A stretch of 64,000 nt of DNA from Fontibacter flavus (GTDB lineage: Bacteria > Bacteroidota > Bacteroidia > Cytophagales > Cyclobacteriaceae), in contig NZ_JBHLWI010000004.1 in the NCBI RefSeq assembly GCF_042432905.1, positions 62,001 to 126,000 on the forward strand. The letters run 5' to 3'. Positions 9,531 to 17,594 of the stretch are shown here, piece after piece. How positions within the stretch are numbered: position 1 is the stretch's first letter; each line of letters opens with the position of its first letter. The notes under the pieces are model-generated. The model did no database searches. It saw only the letters and a list, made by a program, of their open reading frames with translations, and was not told the origin of the DNA. The position numbers and the translations under genes are program-made.

Positions 9531-9613
9531 GCTTGAAATTATTTTTCAAGGGGATTTGAACAATTTTGTCCATTAATCGTGTTTATAAAACTGTTATAAA
9601 AAATTTATCATCC

Positions 9614-10759
9614 ATGAAAATCGGTATTGTCTGTTACCCTACTTTTGGAGGTAGTGGTGTTGTAGCAACAGAATTGGGCAAAGCCTTGGCAAAAGAAGGG
9701 CATCAGATTCATTTTATTACCTATAGACAGCCGACTAGACTGGATTTTTTTAGTGAGAACCTTTACTATCATGAAGTGGACATTAAAAGTTATCCACTTT
9801 TTGAGTTTGCGCCTTATGAGTTGGCTTTGGCCAGCAAAATGGTGAATGTGGTCAAATATGAGGGTTTGGATCTCTTGCATGTGCATTATGCCATTCCTCA
9901 TGCATCGGCGGCCTATATGGCCAAGCAGATTTTGAAAGAACAGGGGATTTATATTCCGGTAGTCACGACACTTCATGGTACGGATATTACTTTGGTAGGC
10001 AAGGACCCAAGTTATGAACCCGTGGTAACTTTCAGCATCAACCAATCAGATGGCGTGACTGCGGTGTCTGAGGATTTGAGAAAAGACACTTTTGAGCATT
10101 TTGACATCAAAAACCATATTGAAGTCATTCCGAATTTCATCGATTTAGATAGGTTTAAGAAGCAGAAAAAAGAGCATTTTAAGCTGGCAATTTGTCCGCA
10201 TGGAGAAAAATTACTCGTTCATACCTCAAACTTTCGAAAGGTAAAAAGAGTTGAAGATGTGATTCAGGTCTTTTATAGGCTAAGAAAGACTGTCCCCGCC
10301 AAATTATTGTTGGTAGGTGATGGCCCTGAAAGAGATAAGATGGAGAGATTGTGCAGGGATCTTGGTACTTGTGATGATATCCGTTTTTTGGGCAAATTGG
10401 AAGCTGTTGAAGAAGTACTTTCTGTTGCAGATCTTTTTCTTATGCCTTCGGAAAAGGAAAGTTTTGGTCTTGCCGCACTGGAAGCTATGGCTTGTGAAGT
10501 ACCGATTCTTTCTTCGAATGCTGGCGGAATCCCTGAGCTGAACTTGGATGGTATTACCGGTTATGTGTGCAACATAGGAGATGTGACCACTATGACCGAA
10601 AAGGCGCTTGAAATTCTTGATGACGACAATTTACCCCGGTTCAAGGCTGCAGCTTTAGCGAGGGCAAAAGAATTTGATGTGGCCAATATCCTGCCCAAGT
10701 ATGAGCAATATTACAGGGAAACCATAGCGCGCGCCAACAAGAAACTCTTGGATGCCTGA
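9614..10759 (+). CDS. bshA: N-acetyl-alpha-D-glucosaminyl L-malate synthase BshA
   Basis: A 381-residue GT4-family GT-B glycosyltransferase that joins GlcNAc from UDP-GlcNAc to L-malate, the first step of bacillithiol synthesis. The N-terminus MKIGIVCYPTFGGSGVVATE and the stretch HVHYAIPHA are hallmarks of BshA. The nucleotide-sugar site is in the C-terminal half (LLVGDGPE, then MPSEKESFGLAALEAMACE). I start it at the ATG at 9614; a TTG at 9566 in the same frame would add 16 residues that do not fit the family. bshB and bshC are not in this window. The protein is cytoplasmic, and the thiol serves in redox and electrophile defence. Confidence 0.93.
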   Translation: MKIGIVCYPTFGGSGVVATELGKALAKEGHQIHFITYRQPTRLDFFSENLYYHEVDIKSYPLFEFAPYELALASKMVNVVKYEGLDLLHVHYAIPHASAAYMAKQILKEQGIYIPVVTTLHGTDITLVGKDPSYEPVVTFSINQSDGVTAVSEDLRKDTFEHFDIKNHIEVIPNFIDLDRFKKQKKEHFKLAICPHGEKLLVHTSNFRKVKRVEDVIQVFYRLRKTVPAKLLLVGDGPERDKMERLCRDLGTCDDIRFLGKLEAVEEVLSVADLFLMPSEKESFGLAALEAMACEVPILSSNAGGIPELNLDGITGYVCNIGDVTTMTEKALEILDDDNLPRFKAAALARAKEFDVANILPKYEQYYRETIARANKKLLDA

Positions 10760-10791
10760 TAAAAATCATTGCTCCTCACAAGCAAAACCTA

Positions 10792-10822
10792 TGTGATATT
10801 CAGCTTACTTCTTTTAAATTTG
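10792..10822 (+). promoter_or_regulatory. Candidate promoter for the fatty acid hydroxylase gene
   Basis: TAAATTTG at 10815-10822 is an exact TAnnTTTG -7 element. TGTG at 10792-10795, 19 bases upstream, matches three of four bases of the -33 TTTG. This would leave a 5' leader of roughly 80 bases before the ATG at 10910. Confidence 0.4.
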
Positions 10823-10909
10823 CATAGCTTTTGATGCAGACAGTTATTGAATTGTTATTGATATTCTAAGAAAACCAATTATTATTTATTAACTTAATCC
10901 TTCAGCAAG

Positions 10910-11548
10910 ATGACTACCATGAAAAAAATCGGGAGACTGGATAGACCTGACAATAATGGTTCTGCTCAGATGTTTCAAAATCCGGTATTGGAGAAGCTCT
11001 CTAGGACACATATCAGTATACCTATTGCCTTGTTTTTTGTAATTTCCGGAGTGTCGTTGTACCATGCGATATTGAACACTGAAATATCATTGGGAATAGG
11101 TCTTTTGGTACTAATAGGTGGGCTGTTCACATTTACTTTTGTGGAATATATGATGCACAAACATTTCTTTCACATGGAACCCGATACACCAGTTAAAGAC
11201 AAATTACAATATACGGTTCATGGAGTACACCATGATTACCCAAGGGACAAAGACAGATTAGCGATGCCTCCATTCGTAAGTGCCGGTTATGCTTTGATCT
11301 TTTATGGGGTATTTACCTTACTCATGGGTGATTATGCGCTTTATTTCCTGCCGGGATTTTTGATTGGATATGCAGCTTATTTAGGTGTACATTATGCGGT
11401 GCATGCCTATCAGCCACCAAAGAATTTTCTTAAAATCCTGTGGGTAAACCATGCTGTTCACCACTATAAAGACCCTGATGCTGCCTTTGGGGTAAGTTCT
11501 CCCTTATGGGATTATCTTTTAGGTACAATGCCCAAAAAAGACAGATAA
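10910..11548 (+). CDS. Fatty acid hydroxylase / sterol desaturase superfamily membrane di-iron enzyme
   Basis: A 212-residue protein with about four membrane helices and the full set of histidine clusters that hold the di-iron centre: HKHFFH, HGVHHDYPRDKDR, HYAVHAY and HAVHHYKD. The spacing is closest to fatty acid 2-hydroxylases (FA2H/Scs7 type), which act on acyl chains of sphingolipids or related lipids; Cyclobacteriaceae make unusual sulfono- and sphingolipids, so this is plausible. A carotenoid hydroxylase is an alternative that sequence alone does not exclude. Two in-frame ATGs at 10910 and 10919 could serve as starts. A strong terminator follows. Confidence 0.85.
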   Translation: MTTMKKIGRLDRPDNNGSAQMFQNPVLEKLSRTHISIPIALFFVISGVSLYHAILNTEISLGIGLLVLIGGLFTFTFVEYMMHKHFFHMEPDTPVKDKLQYTVHGVHHDYPRDKDRLAMPPFVSAGYALIFYGVFTLLMGDYALYFLPGFLIGYAAYLGVHYAVHAYQPPKNFLKILWVNHAVHHYKDPDAAFGVSSPLWDYLLGTMPKKDR

Positions 11549-11550
11549 AC

Positions 11551-11580
11551 AAAAAAACCTTCATCCGAAGGTTTTTTTTG
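11551..11580. terminator. Bidirectional rho-independent terminator
   Basis: AAAAAACCTTC, loop ATCC, GAAGGTTTTTT: a hairpin flanked by an A run and a T run, placed between the convergent hydroxylase gene (ends 11548) and the lipoprotein gene (ends 11583). It can serve both strands. Confidence 0.85.
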
Positions 11581-11582
11581 TT

Positions 11583-12005
11583 TTAGTCGTTTTTGTGTTT
11601 TTGATTTCTTGAAATAAAACCTTCCTTAAATCCAGCAAACTCCATTGAATCTTTGAGACTGCCAAAAAAGTCCATTGGTGTATCGATTCTGTAATAATGA
11701 TGGGTTTCCAAAGTGTCAGATAGGATAAATATTGAATCATTTACACTGTCAAGATTCCAGACCCTTTCAAAAAACAATGGTGTGGTCGTGATCAGTTTCG
11801 TGCCATCTTTTTTGTAGCTATATTCTGCAAAACCCATGTTTTCATGATTTAAGATGATTAGGGAATCAGATATATACAATTCATAATAGGCGGAATCCTG
11901 ATCGAAGCCATACCAGTTTCCAAGCAACAAATTCGGCTCTGTTTTGGGCTTGCAGGAAGCTAAGAGGATAATAATGAACAATATGAAGGATAATTTTGTA
12001 CTCAT
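11583..12005 (-). CDS. Hypothetical lipoprotein
   Basis: A 140-residue protein with a lipoprotein signal (FILFIIILLASC, acylated Cys at about residue 18). The mature part is predicted mostly beta strand, with a lipocalin-like start (LLLGNWYGFDQDSAYYELYI) that recalls small Bacteroidota lipocalin-like lipoproteins; that comparison is weak. It stands alone between a convergent hydroxylase and a divergent SDR gene. No specific function can be given. Confidence 0.65.
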   Translation of the reverse strand: MSTKLSFILFIIILLASCKPKTEPNLLLGNWYGFDQDSAYYELYISDSLIILNHENMGFAEYSYKKDGTKLITTTPLFFERVWNLDSVNDSIFILSDTLETHHYYRIDTPMDFFGSLKDSMEFAGFKEGFISRNQKHKND

Positions 12006-12104
12006 TATCTAAAGGGAATAGTAAAAGCTTAAATTCACTTAAATCGATTCTCAGATTAAAGATAAGCCTTAAATTAATTATTTTTCAAGATAAAACAGCA
12101 GGAA

Positions 12105-12923
12105 ATGACAAGACTTAGTATTATAGGATTAGGATGGTTGGGAAAGCCTTTAGCCGAGCACATGCAAATTTTGGGATATACAGTAATGGGTTCCACCACT
12201 TCAGAAGAGAAAGCAAATAGGCTGAATCAGGAAGGAATAAATGCTGTGCTGTTAAGCCTGAATCCACATCCTGAGGGGGTTAGGTTTAGCTCTTTGTTTG
12301 ATGCAGATATCCTGATCATCAATATTCCTCCCCGCACCAGAAGTTTTCTTGATACTTTCCATCCAGAGCAGATCAAATACCTCAAAGCCCTGGCAATTCA
12401 GGGAGGGGTAAAGAAAATCATTTATGTTTCTTCCACTTCTGTTTATCCAGACCTTAATCAAATAGCCAGAGAATCAGATGAACTTAACTTGGATACTACA
12501 GGGAATAGGGCTCTTTTTCGGGCTGAACAAATTTTGTCAAAAGATAAAGAATATGACCTGACGATCATACGGTTTGGAGGGTTGCTGGGAGTTGACAGGA
12601 TCCCGGGCAGGTATTTTTCAGGCAAGTCCAATGTGGAGGGTGATAGTCCGGTAAATTATATACATCGCGATGATGCCGTTCGATTGATCAGCTGGGTTAT
12701 AGAAAAAGATCTCTGGAATCAAGTGTTTAATGGGGTTGCGCCCATGCATCCCAAGCGTCGCATGGTCTATGAGCGAAATGCCCTGGATTTGGGATTTCCT
12801 CCACCTACATCTTACACGGTTCAAAGCACTTCATGGAAGGAGATTTCGGCAGATAAGATTTTGGAAACCGGTTTTGCATTTCAAATGGGGAATCCATTGG
12901 ATTTTTGGTATGAGAAGGGCTGA
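12105..12923 (+). CDS. Atypical SDR / NAD(P)-binding epimerase-like protein (YeeZ type)
   Basis: 272 residues with a Rossmann fold starting at residue 1 (LSIIGLGWLGKPLAEHM) and a conserved YVSSTSVYPD segment. The usual SDR Tyr-x3-Lys pair is not found: the matching helix reads RALFRAEQIL. This places it with the atypical SDR5 group of YeeZ/YbjT relatives rather than with active epimerases. NYIHRDDAVRLI near residue 185 is the typical segment lining the substrate pocket. It probably binds NAD(P); its substrate is unknown. The next gene is about 105 bases downstream and belongs to a different SDR class. Confidence 0.78.
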   Translation: MTRLSIIGLGWLGKPLAEHMQILGYTVMGSTTSEEKANRLNQEGINAVLLSLNPHPEGVRFSSLFDADILIINIPPRTRSFLDTFHPEQIKYLKALAIQGGVKKIIYVSSTSVYPDLNQIARESDELNLDTTGNRALFRAEQILSKDKEYDLTIIRFGGLLGVDRIPGRYFSGKSNVEGDSPVNYIHRDDAVRLISWVIEKDLWNQVFNGVAPMHPKRRMVYERNALDLGFPPPTSYTVQSTSWKEISADKILETGFAFQMGNPLDFWYEKG

Positions 12924-13029
12924 TCATGTTTTTAGAGGATGTTGTTAGACTTTCGCCATTTATCACTTCCCTTTCAGTAAAGCCAAATAATTATTTTATT
13001 TAGCGGCCATTAATTTATAAATTCAAATC

Positions 13030-13791
13030 ATGGAAAAGAAAATTGCTTTGGTCACAGGTGCAACTTCAGGAATTGGCTGGGCAACAGCCATAGCACTTGC
13101 CCAAATGGGATATAATATTGTTGCAACAGGTAGGAGACAAAACAGGCTTGCACAATTGCAAAAGGAAATAGCAAAGGAAGGTGTCGATACGCTAATCCTT
13201 ACCTTTGATGTGCGGGACAGGGAAGCAGTGAAAGATGCTATTGCCACGCTACCGGATTCCTGGAGGAAAATTGATATTTTGATCAATAATGCCGGTAACG
13301 CACATGGATTGGATCCAATTCAGACTGGTGATATGGAGGATTGGGATGCCATGATGGATATCAATGTAAAAGGCTTACTCTATGTGTCAAAGGAAATCAT
13401 CCCTGGCATGGTTGCCCGTCAAAGCGGCACCATTGTCAACATCGGGTCCATTGCCGGCAAGGAAGTTTATCCCAACGGAAATGTGTATTGTGCTTCCAAG
13501 CATGCGGTAGATGCCCTAACCCAGGGGATGCGTATGGATTTGAATCCATACGGTATCAGGGTAATCGGGGTACATCCTGGTTTGGTGAAGACAGAATTTT
13601 CACTTGTACGCTTCAAAGGCGATGCGGAAAGGTCTAAGACAGTCTATCAAGGATATCAGCCTTTGACGGCAGAAGATATTGCAGAAACCATTGCTTTTGC
13701 GGTTAGTAGACCTCCTCATGTGGTTTTGGCAGATATCGTGATGTTGCCTACGGCCCAAGCTTCTGCAACTATCGTCAAGAAAAACCTGTAG
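13030..13791 (+). CDS. Classical SDR oxidoreductase, YdfG-like
   Basis: 253 residues. All classical SDR motifs are present: TGATSGIG at the start for the dinucleotide, NNAG near residue 90, the catalytic Ser in NIGSIAG, and YCASK (Tyr-x3-Lys). The ATGRRQNRL segment after the second strand favours NADP(H). The closest characterised relatives are the NADP-dependent 3-hydroxy acid / serine dehydrogenases of the YdfG group. The stop is three bases before the start of the VanX-like gene, so the two are likely co-transcribed, though no shared pathway is evident. Confidence 0.88.
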   Translation: MEKKIALVTGATSGIGWATAIALAQMGYNIVATGRRQNRLAQLQKEIAKEGVDTLILTFDVRDREAVKDAIATLPDSWRKIDILINNAGNAHGLDPIQTGDMEDWDAMMDINVKGLLYVSKEIIPGMVARQSGTIVNIGSIAGKEVYPNGNVYCASKHAVDALTQGMRMDLNPYGIRVIGVHPGLVKTEFSLVRFKGDAERSKTVYQGYQPLTAEDIAETIAFAVSRPPHVVLADIVMLPTAQASATIVKKNL

Positions 13792-13794
13792 TTT

Positions 13795-14577
13795 ATGCAG
13801 AGGTATTTCGGATTATTCCACTTCTTTCTATTTCCTATTCTCATCTTTTCAGCTTGTTCTCCTAGGGGGTCAAATGAACAAATCAGTGGAGAAGAAGTGG
13901 TTTTAGAAGCTAAAGGAGAAGATTGGGTCATTGATGATTCCGAATTTGAAATAGTAGAGGAAATTGGACCTCTTGAGCAAAGCCTGATCGATGCGGGTTT
14001 GGTGGATGTAGAGGATGTCATATCAGGGATATTTGTTGACCTGAAGTATTCCACCACGGATAATTTCTTTGGGCAGGATGTATATGGTGACCTGATGCGT
14101 TGTTATCTACAACCTGAAGTTGCAGAGATGTTGAAGAAAGCACACGAGAAGCTTCAAGAGGAACATCCCGAGCTGACCTTTTTGGTTTATGATGGGGTGC
14201 GTCCGCTGAGCGTGCAACAGATTTTGTGGGATAATCTTGACAAACCTGATAGTGTCAAACCTTTATATGTAGCCGACCCTAAGGTAGGCGGCTTGCATAA
14301 TTATGGTGTGGCGGTGGACTTGACTTTAGCCAAAGCAGAAACCGGCGAAGCCTTGGACATGGGTACCCCCTATGATTATTTTGGATACCCGGCCTATCCG
14401 GACAGGGAAGCACAGATGCTCAGGGAAGGCAAAATCACCAAAGAACAGGTAGCCAATAGAGAAATATTAAGGAAAGTGATGAAGCATGGAGGATTTTCCG
14501 GAATTGGCTCAGAATGGTGGCACTTCAATGCTTATTCCAGAAAAGATGCTGCTGAAAAATTCGGTTTGGTGAAGTAA
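13795..14577 (+). CDS. D-alanyl-D-alanine dipeptidase (VanX / peptidase M15D), lipoprotein
   Basis: 260 residues with a lipoprotein signal (LFPILIFSAC). An acidic linker of about 45 residues is followed by the M15D catalytic domain. The zinc ligands and catalytic residues are in GLHNYGVAVDLTL (His and Asp) and GSEWWHFNAY (Glu and His), and FLVYDGVRPLSVQ carries the conserved Arg. The family hydrolyses D-Ala-D-Ala. Stand-alone copies in Gram-negative bacteria act in peptidoglycan turnover and do not imply vancomycin resistance; there is no VanH or VanA partner here. It starts three bases after the SDR stop. Confidence 0.92.
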   Translation: MQRYFGLFHFFLFPILIFSACSPRGSNEQISGEEVVLEAKGEDWVIDDSEFEIVEEIGPLEQSLIDAGLVDVEDVISGIFVDLKYSTTDNFFGQDVYGDLMRCYLQPEVAEMLKKAHEKLQEEHPELTFLVYDGVRPLSVQQILWDNLDKPDSVKPLYVADPKVGGLHNYGVAVDLTLAKAETGEALDMGTPYDYFGYPAYPDREAQMLREGKITKEQVANREILRKVMKHGGFSGIGSEWWHFNAYSRKDAAEKFGLVK

Positions 14578-14612
14578 TTATTGATAAAAAAACATATTTA
14601 AACCCAAGATTC

Positions 14613-15383
14613 ATGAACTCAAAAACCTATTTGACCACTTTATTGCTAGCCCTGATTATGGTTTTGGGCATCAGCATGGAATCAATTGCCCAGAATTATC
14701 AGTTCAGGGCTTTGGTATTTAGCAAAACCAAAGGATTTCGACATCAGTCCATTCCTGATGGCGTTGTAGCTTTAAAAAAACTTGGTAGAGACCATCAGTT
14801 TGAAGTGTACTCCACTGAAGATGCCGATATTTTCACCGACGAGAAACTCAAGCGCTTTGATGTCATTATCCTGATGAGCACGACAGGCACCATTTTCAAC
14901 GAGGAGCAGAAAGCTGCCTTTCAGAGATTTGTGCAGAGCGGAAAAGGGGTAGTAGGTATCCACAGTGCTACGGATACAGAATATGAGTGGCCATGGTACA
15001 CCAAGTTGATTGGAGCACAATTTATGAACCACCCGTATATACAATCTGTTAGGTTGAATGTAGTCGACAGGAACCATCCTGCCACCTATCATTTGCCTGA
15101 AAAATGGCTTTGGACAGATGAATTGTATGCATTTAAAAACTTCAATCCGAATGTTCGGGTTTTGGTAACTGCTGACGAGACATCCTATGATACCAATTTC
15201 TCATGGCAGCCTACAGAAGGAATGGGCGAATTCCACCCTATGGCCTGGACACATGAATATGATGGCGGTAGAATTTTCTATACTGCATTGGGACATACAG
15301 ATTGGTCTTTTCTGAATGAAAATTTCCTTCAGCATATTTATGGAGGTATTTGGTATGCAGCTAAGGGATTTCCTATCGATTGA
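14613..15383 (+). CDS. Secreted ThuA-domain protein
   Basis: 256 residues with a signal peptide ending near SIAQ. The ThuA (class I glutamine amidotransferase-like) fold is recognised by FSKTKGFRHQSIPDGV at its start, followed by a flavodoxin-like core (GKGVVGIHSATDTEYEWPWY) and the late GRIFYTALGHTDWS. ThuA was named for trehalose use in rhizobia; secreted Bacteroidota members occur with sugar-oxidation genes, and their reaction is unproven. It lies between the VanX-like and alpha/beta hydrolase genes on the same strand with gaps of about 30 bases. Confidence 0.88.
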   Translation: MNSKTYLTTLLLALIMVLGISMESIAQNYQFRALVFSKTKGFRHQSIPDGVVALKKLGRDHQFEVYSTEDADIFTDEKLKRFDVIILMSTTGTIFNEEQKAAFQRFVQSGKGVVGIHSATDTEYEWPWYTKLIGAQFMNHPYIQSVRLNVVDRNHPATYHLPEKWLWTDELYAFKNFNPNVRVLVTADETSYDTNFSWQPTEGMGEFHPMAWTHEYDGGRIFYTALGHTDWSFLNENFLQHIYGGIWYAAKGFPID

Positions 15384-15410
15384 TAGAAGGCTTTTACATT
15401 AAAAGAATCA

Positions 15411-16187
15411 ATGAAACTTAATTTTAAAAAATCAGGACAGGGGGAGCCCCTGATTATTCTTCATGGGCTTTTCGGTTCTGCTGATAACTGGTTCAGTATT
15501 GCGAAGGAACTGGAAAAGGATTTTACCCTCTATTTGGTAGACCAAAGGAATCATGGAGATTCCCCGCACAGTGATGATTGGAATTATCAGGTAATGGCAG
15601 AAGACCTCAAAGAGTTGATGGACGATGAAGGACTTGACAGTGCTTATATCATGGGACATTCTATGGGTGGTAAAACAGTGATGACCTTCGCCATGAATTA
15701 CCCTGCAAAAGTCAAAAAAATGATTGTAGCGGATATTGCTCCGAGATTTTATCCATTACACCATCAACGTATCCTGGAAGGATTGAATGCTATCCCGATG
15801 GGTCAGTTGAAATCTAGAAAAGAAGCGGATGATATTCTAGCGGAGTATATTAAAATCCCTGGAATCAGGCAGTTTTTGCTGAAGAGTTTGGGAAGGGATG
15901 AAAATGGAAAGTTTATCTGGAAAATAAACCTTCCTGTCATCACTGAGAAGATTGGAAATGTCGGAGAAGAGCTGAAGTCCGCTACCCCATTTGAAAAACC
16001 GACTTTGTTTATGGGAGGAGCCAATTCAGATTATATTACAGAAAAGGACAAAGAGGAAATCGAAAGGCTCTTTCCAAACAGCCATGTCATTTACATCAAA
16101 GATGCAGGGCATTGGCTGCATGCAGAGCAACCGGCTGCGGTAATAGAGACTGTTAAGGCTTTTTTGAAGGATAAATTTTCTCCATGA
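15411..16187 (+). CDS. Alpha/beta hydrolase, YbfF-like esterase
   Basis: 258 residues with no signal, so cytoplasmic. HGLFGSADNW supplies the oxyanion region, GHSMGGK the nucleophilic Ser, and GHWLHAEQP the catalytic His near the C-terminus. Length and motif spacing fit the YbfF esterase group acting on short-chain esters or acyl-CoA. It starts 27 bases after the ThuA gene stop. The last 97 bases overlap an antisense frame that begins with a signal peptide (see the entry ending at 16315). Confidence 0.88.
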   Translation: MKLNFKKSGQGEPLIILHGLFGSADNWFSIAKELEKDFTLYLVDQRNHGDSPHSDDWNYQVMAEDLKELMDDEGLDSAYIMGHSMGGKTVMTFAMNYPAKVKKMIVADIAPRFYPLHHQRILEGLNAIPMGQLKSRKEADDILAEYIKIPGIRQFLLKSLGRDENGKFIWKINLPVITEKIGNVGEELKSATPFEKPTLFMGGANSDYITEKDKEEIERLFPNSHVIYIKDAGHWLHAEQPAAVIETVKAFLKDKFSP

Positions 16188-16315
16188 ACCGAATAAACCA
16201 ATCTACCGCCAAACCATTCATATTTGGTGTCAATGAAGTTTTTGTCCGTTTGTGAAAATGCAGAAATAATAGGTAAAGAGAAGATAACCAGTGAAAATAG
16301 GATGATGTGTTTCAT
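16188..16315 (-). pseudogene. Possible 5' remnant of a secreted-protein gene
   Basis: The ATG at 16315 on the minus strand opens a frame with a convincing signal peptide (MKHIILFSLVIFSLPIISAF, then SQ) and a sensible mature start (TDKNFIDTKYEWFGG). After about 42 codons it runs antisense into the esterase gene, where the sequence becomes low quality (Ala/Cys-rich) and stops at 16091. This is what a truncated gene would look like. A short real secreted peptide is the alternative. Confidence 0.35.
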
Positions 16316-16411
16316 ATGAAGGAAAAATTAAGTTTTAACAACTAAACACTAATATAACTACAAAACCCCACATCAATTTCGATTTGCTTACTTTTTTCCC
16401 ATCTTTACCAT

Positions 16412-17137
16412 ATGAAAACCAATAAACCCCCATTGGGAAAATTATTTTTGGTTCCTACTGTGCTTGCTGAGGGCACAGCGGAATTGGTCATCAGTCCTCA
16501 GGTAAAAGAGGTAGTGCTACATACCCAATATTTTTTGGTGGAGAATATCAGAACTGCCAGAAGGTATATCAGTAGCCTGAAACTGGGCCTACAGATTGAT
16601 GCGCTGCACTTTGAGGTATTGGACAAAAAAACAAAACAGGCAGAGCTGGAAAGGATCATGCAACCTATATTCGAAGGTCATGATGTAGGGGTCATTTCAG
16701 AAGCAGGTTGTCCGGGAATAGCGGATCCCGGTTCGGCTGCAGTCGCCTATGCACATGAGAAAGGGATACAGGTAGTACCCTTAAGCGGGCCGAGTTCCAT
16801 GTTTTTGGCTTTGATGGGATCGGGGTTTAATGGACAGTCTTTCGCTTTTCATGGCTACCTACCCATTGACAAAAAGGACCGTGTTCAGGGAATCAAAATG
16901 TTGGAGGCAGAATCTGCAAAATTTAGAAGGACACAGATTTTCATGGAGACACCTTTCAGAAATAACCATTTGATGGCTGACCTTTTAGAACATCTTCATC
17001 CTGACACCCGCTTATGCGTGGCCAAAAACCTCACAGGTTCGGATGAAATGATTCTGACCAAGACGGTCAGGGATTGGAAAAAGGTAAAAATTGATCTGCA
17101 TAAAATACCGACAGTTTTCCTTCTGTATAAAATTTGA
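16412..17137 (+). CDS. RsmI-like tetrapyrrole-methylase-fold SAM methyltransferase
   Basis: 241 residues. The fold and the family are shown by GKLFLVPTVLAE at the N-terminus, VISEAGCPGIADPGSAAV, and PLSGPSSMFLALMGSGFNGQ, all typical of RsmI, the 16S rRNA C1402 2'-O-methyltransferase. It is shorter than E. coli RsmI (about 286) and lacks the C-terminal part, as do many second RsmI-type proteins in Bacteroidota, so I do not assign the symbol. It is preceded by a 220-base spacer and is probably a single gene. Confidence 0.8.
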   Translation: MKTNKPPLGKLFLVPTVLAEGTAELVISPQVKEVVLHTQYFLVENIRTARRYISSLKLGLQIDALHFEVLDKKTKQAELERIMQPIFEGHDVGVISEAGCPGIADPGSAAVAYAHEKGIQVVPLSGPSSMFLALMGSGFNGQSFAFHGYLPIDKKDRVQGIKMLEAESAKFRRTQIFMETPFRNNHLMADLLEHLHPDTRLCVAKNLTGSDEMILTKTVRDWKKVKIDLHKIPTVFLLYKI

Positions 17138-17201
17138 TTACTCTAAGTATTTGTTAAGTCCTGAAAATCAACAGGAAAAATAAAGATTTTTTATTAAAAA
17201 C

Positions 17202-17234
17202 TTGCATTTTAGTAATGGGGGGGGGGTAAATTAC
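17202..17234 (+). promoter_or_regulatory. Possible promoter with a 10-G tract in the spacer
   Basis: TTG at 17202-17204 could be a -33 element and TAAATTAC at 17227-17234 a poor -7 element. Between them, G17217-G17226 is an uninterrupted run of ten guanines. Homopolymers in a promoter spacer can vary in length by slippage and so switch expression. The match to the -7 consensus is partial, so the promoter call is tentative; the tract itself is certain. Confidence 0.35.
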
Positions 17235-17328
17235 GTTCAAAGTTTTAGAATTGGCCAATTTTTGAGATTTTTAGGGTTTTTATTCTCACCCTGCAAAATG
17301 CTAAGAGATGGTGTTAACATTTATTCTT

Positions 17329-17526
17329 ATGAAAAAAGTATCTTTAATTTTATCAACTTCAACTTTGATCTTAATTTTTGGATTTTTACCTATGAATGTT
17401 GAAGCAGGTTGCAATCCTGGTCATGAATCAAGTGGTAAACAATCTTGGGGTTCTAATTGGAGTTTAGTCTGTGATAAAAGTACAATGGCAATTTGCTGTA
17501 CATCCAGACCTTCATCAAATCAGTAA
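17329..17526 (+). CDS. Small secreted Cys-containing peptide, NVEALA-like
   Basis: 65 residues from the ATG at 17329; an upstream in-frame GTG at 17308 is possible but spoils the signal peptide. The N-terminus MKKVSLILSTSTLILIFGFL is a signal sequence, followed by MNVEAG, which resembles the NVEALA motif of small Bacteroidota exported peptides. The mature part is about 35 residues, rich in Ser, Gly and Trp, with four Cys (GCNPG, VCD, and adjacent ICC) that could form two disulfides. A lipoprotein of the 6-bladed beta-propeller class follows. NVEALA peptides are often next to such propellers, which supports the call. The biological role of these peptides is unknown. Confidence 0.65.
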   Translation: MKKVSLILSTSTLILIFGFLPMNVEAGCNPGHESSGKQSWGSNWSLVCDKSTMAICCTSRPSSNQ

Positions 17527-17537
17527 CCTATTTATTT

Positions 17538-17562
17538 CCCCTCCTCAATTTTTGAGGAGGGG
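17538..17562 (+). terminator. Strong hairpin between peptide and beta-propeller genes
   Basis: CCCCTCCTCAA and TTGAGGAGGGG form a perfect 11-bp stem with a TTT loop. It is followed by ATTATATATT instead of a clear U run, so it may act as a partial terminator or as an mRNA-stabilising 3' end. That would give high peptide and low propeller levels from one transcript. Confidence 0.6.
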
Positions 17563-17594
17563 ATTATATATTAAAAACCTTTTATTTAAAGAAT

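Noticed and set aside
13795..14577. Vancomycin resistance determinant
   Set aside because: Only a VanX-type dipeptidase is present; no VanH, VanA/B ligase or VanRS. Stand-alone copies serve cell-wall turnover.
17202..17402. Frame through the ten-G tract as a possible contingency gene
   Set aside because: It starts with TTG, has no protein-like composition, overlaps the signal peptide region of the real small gene in another frame and ends without a motif. The tract is better seen as a promoter element.
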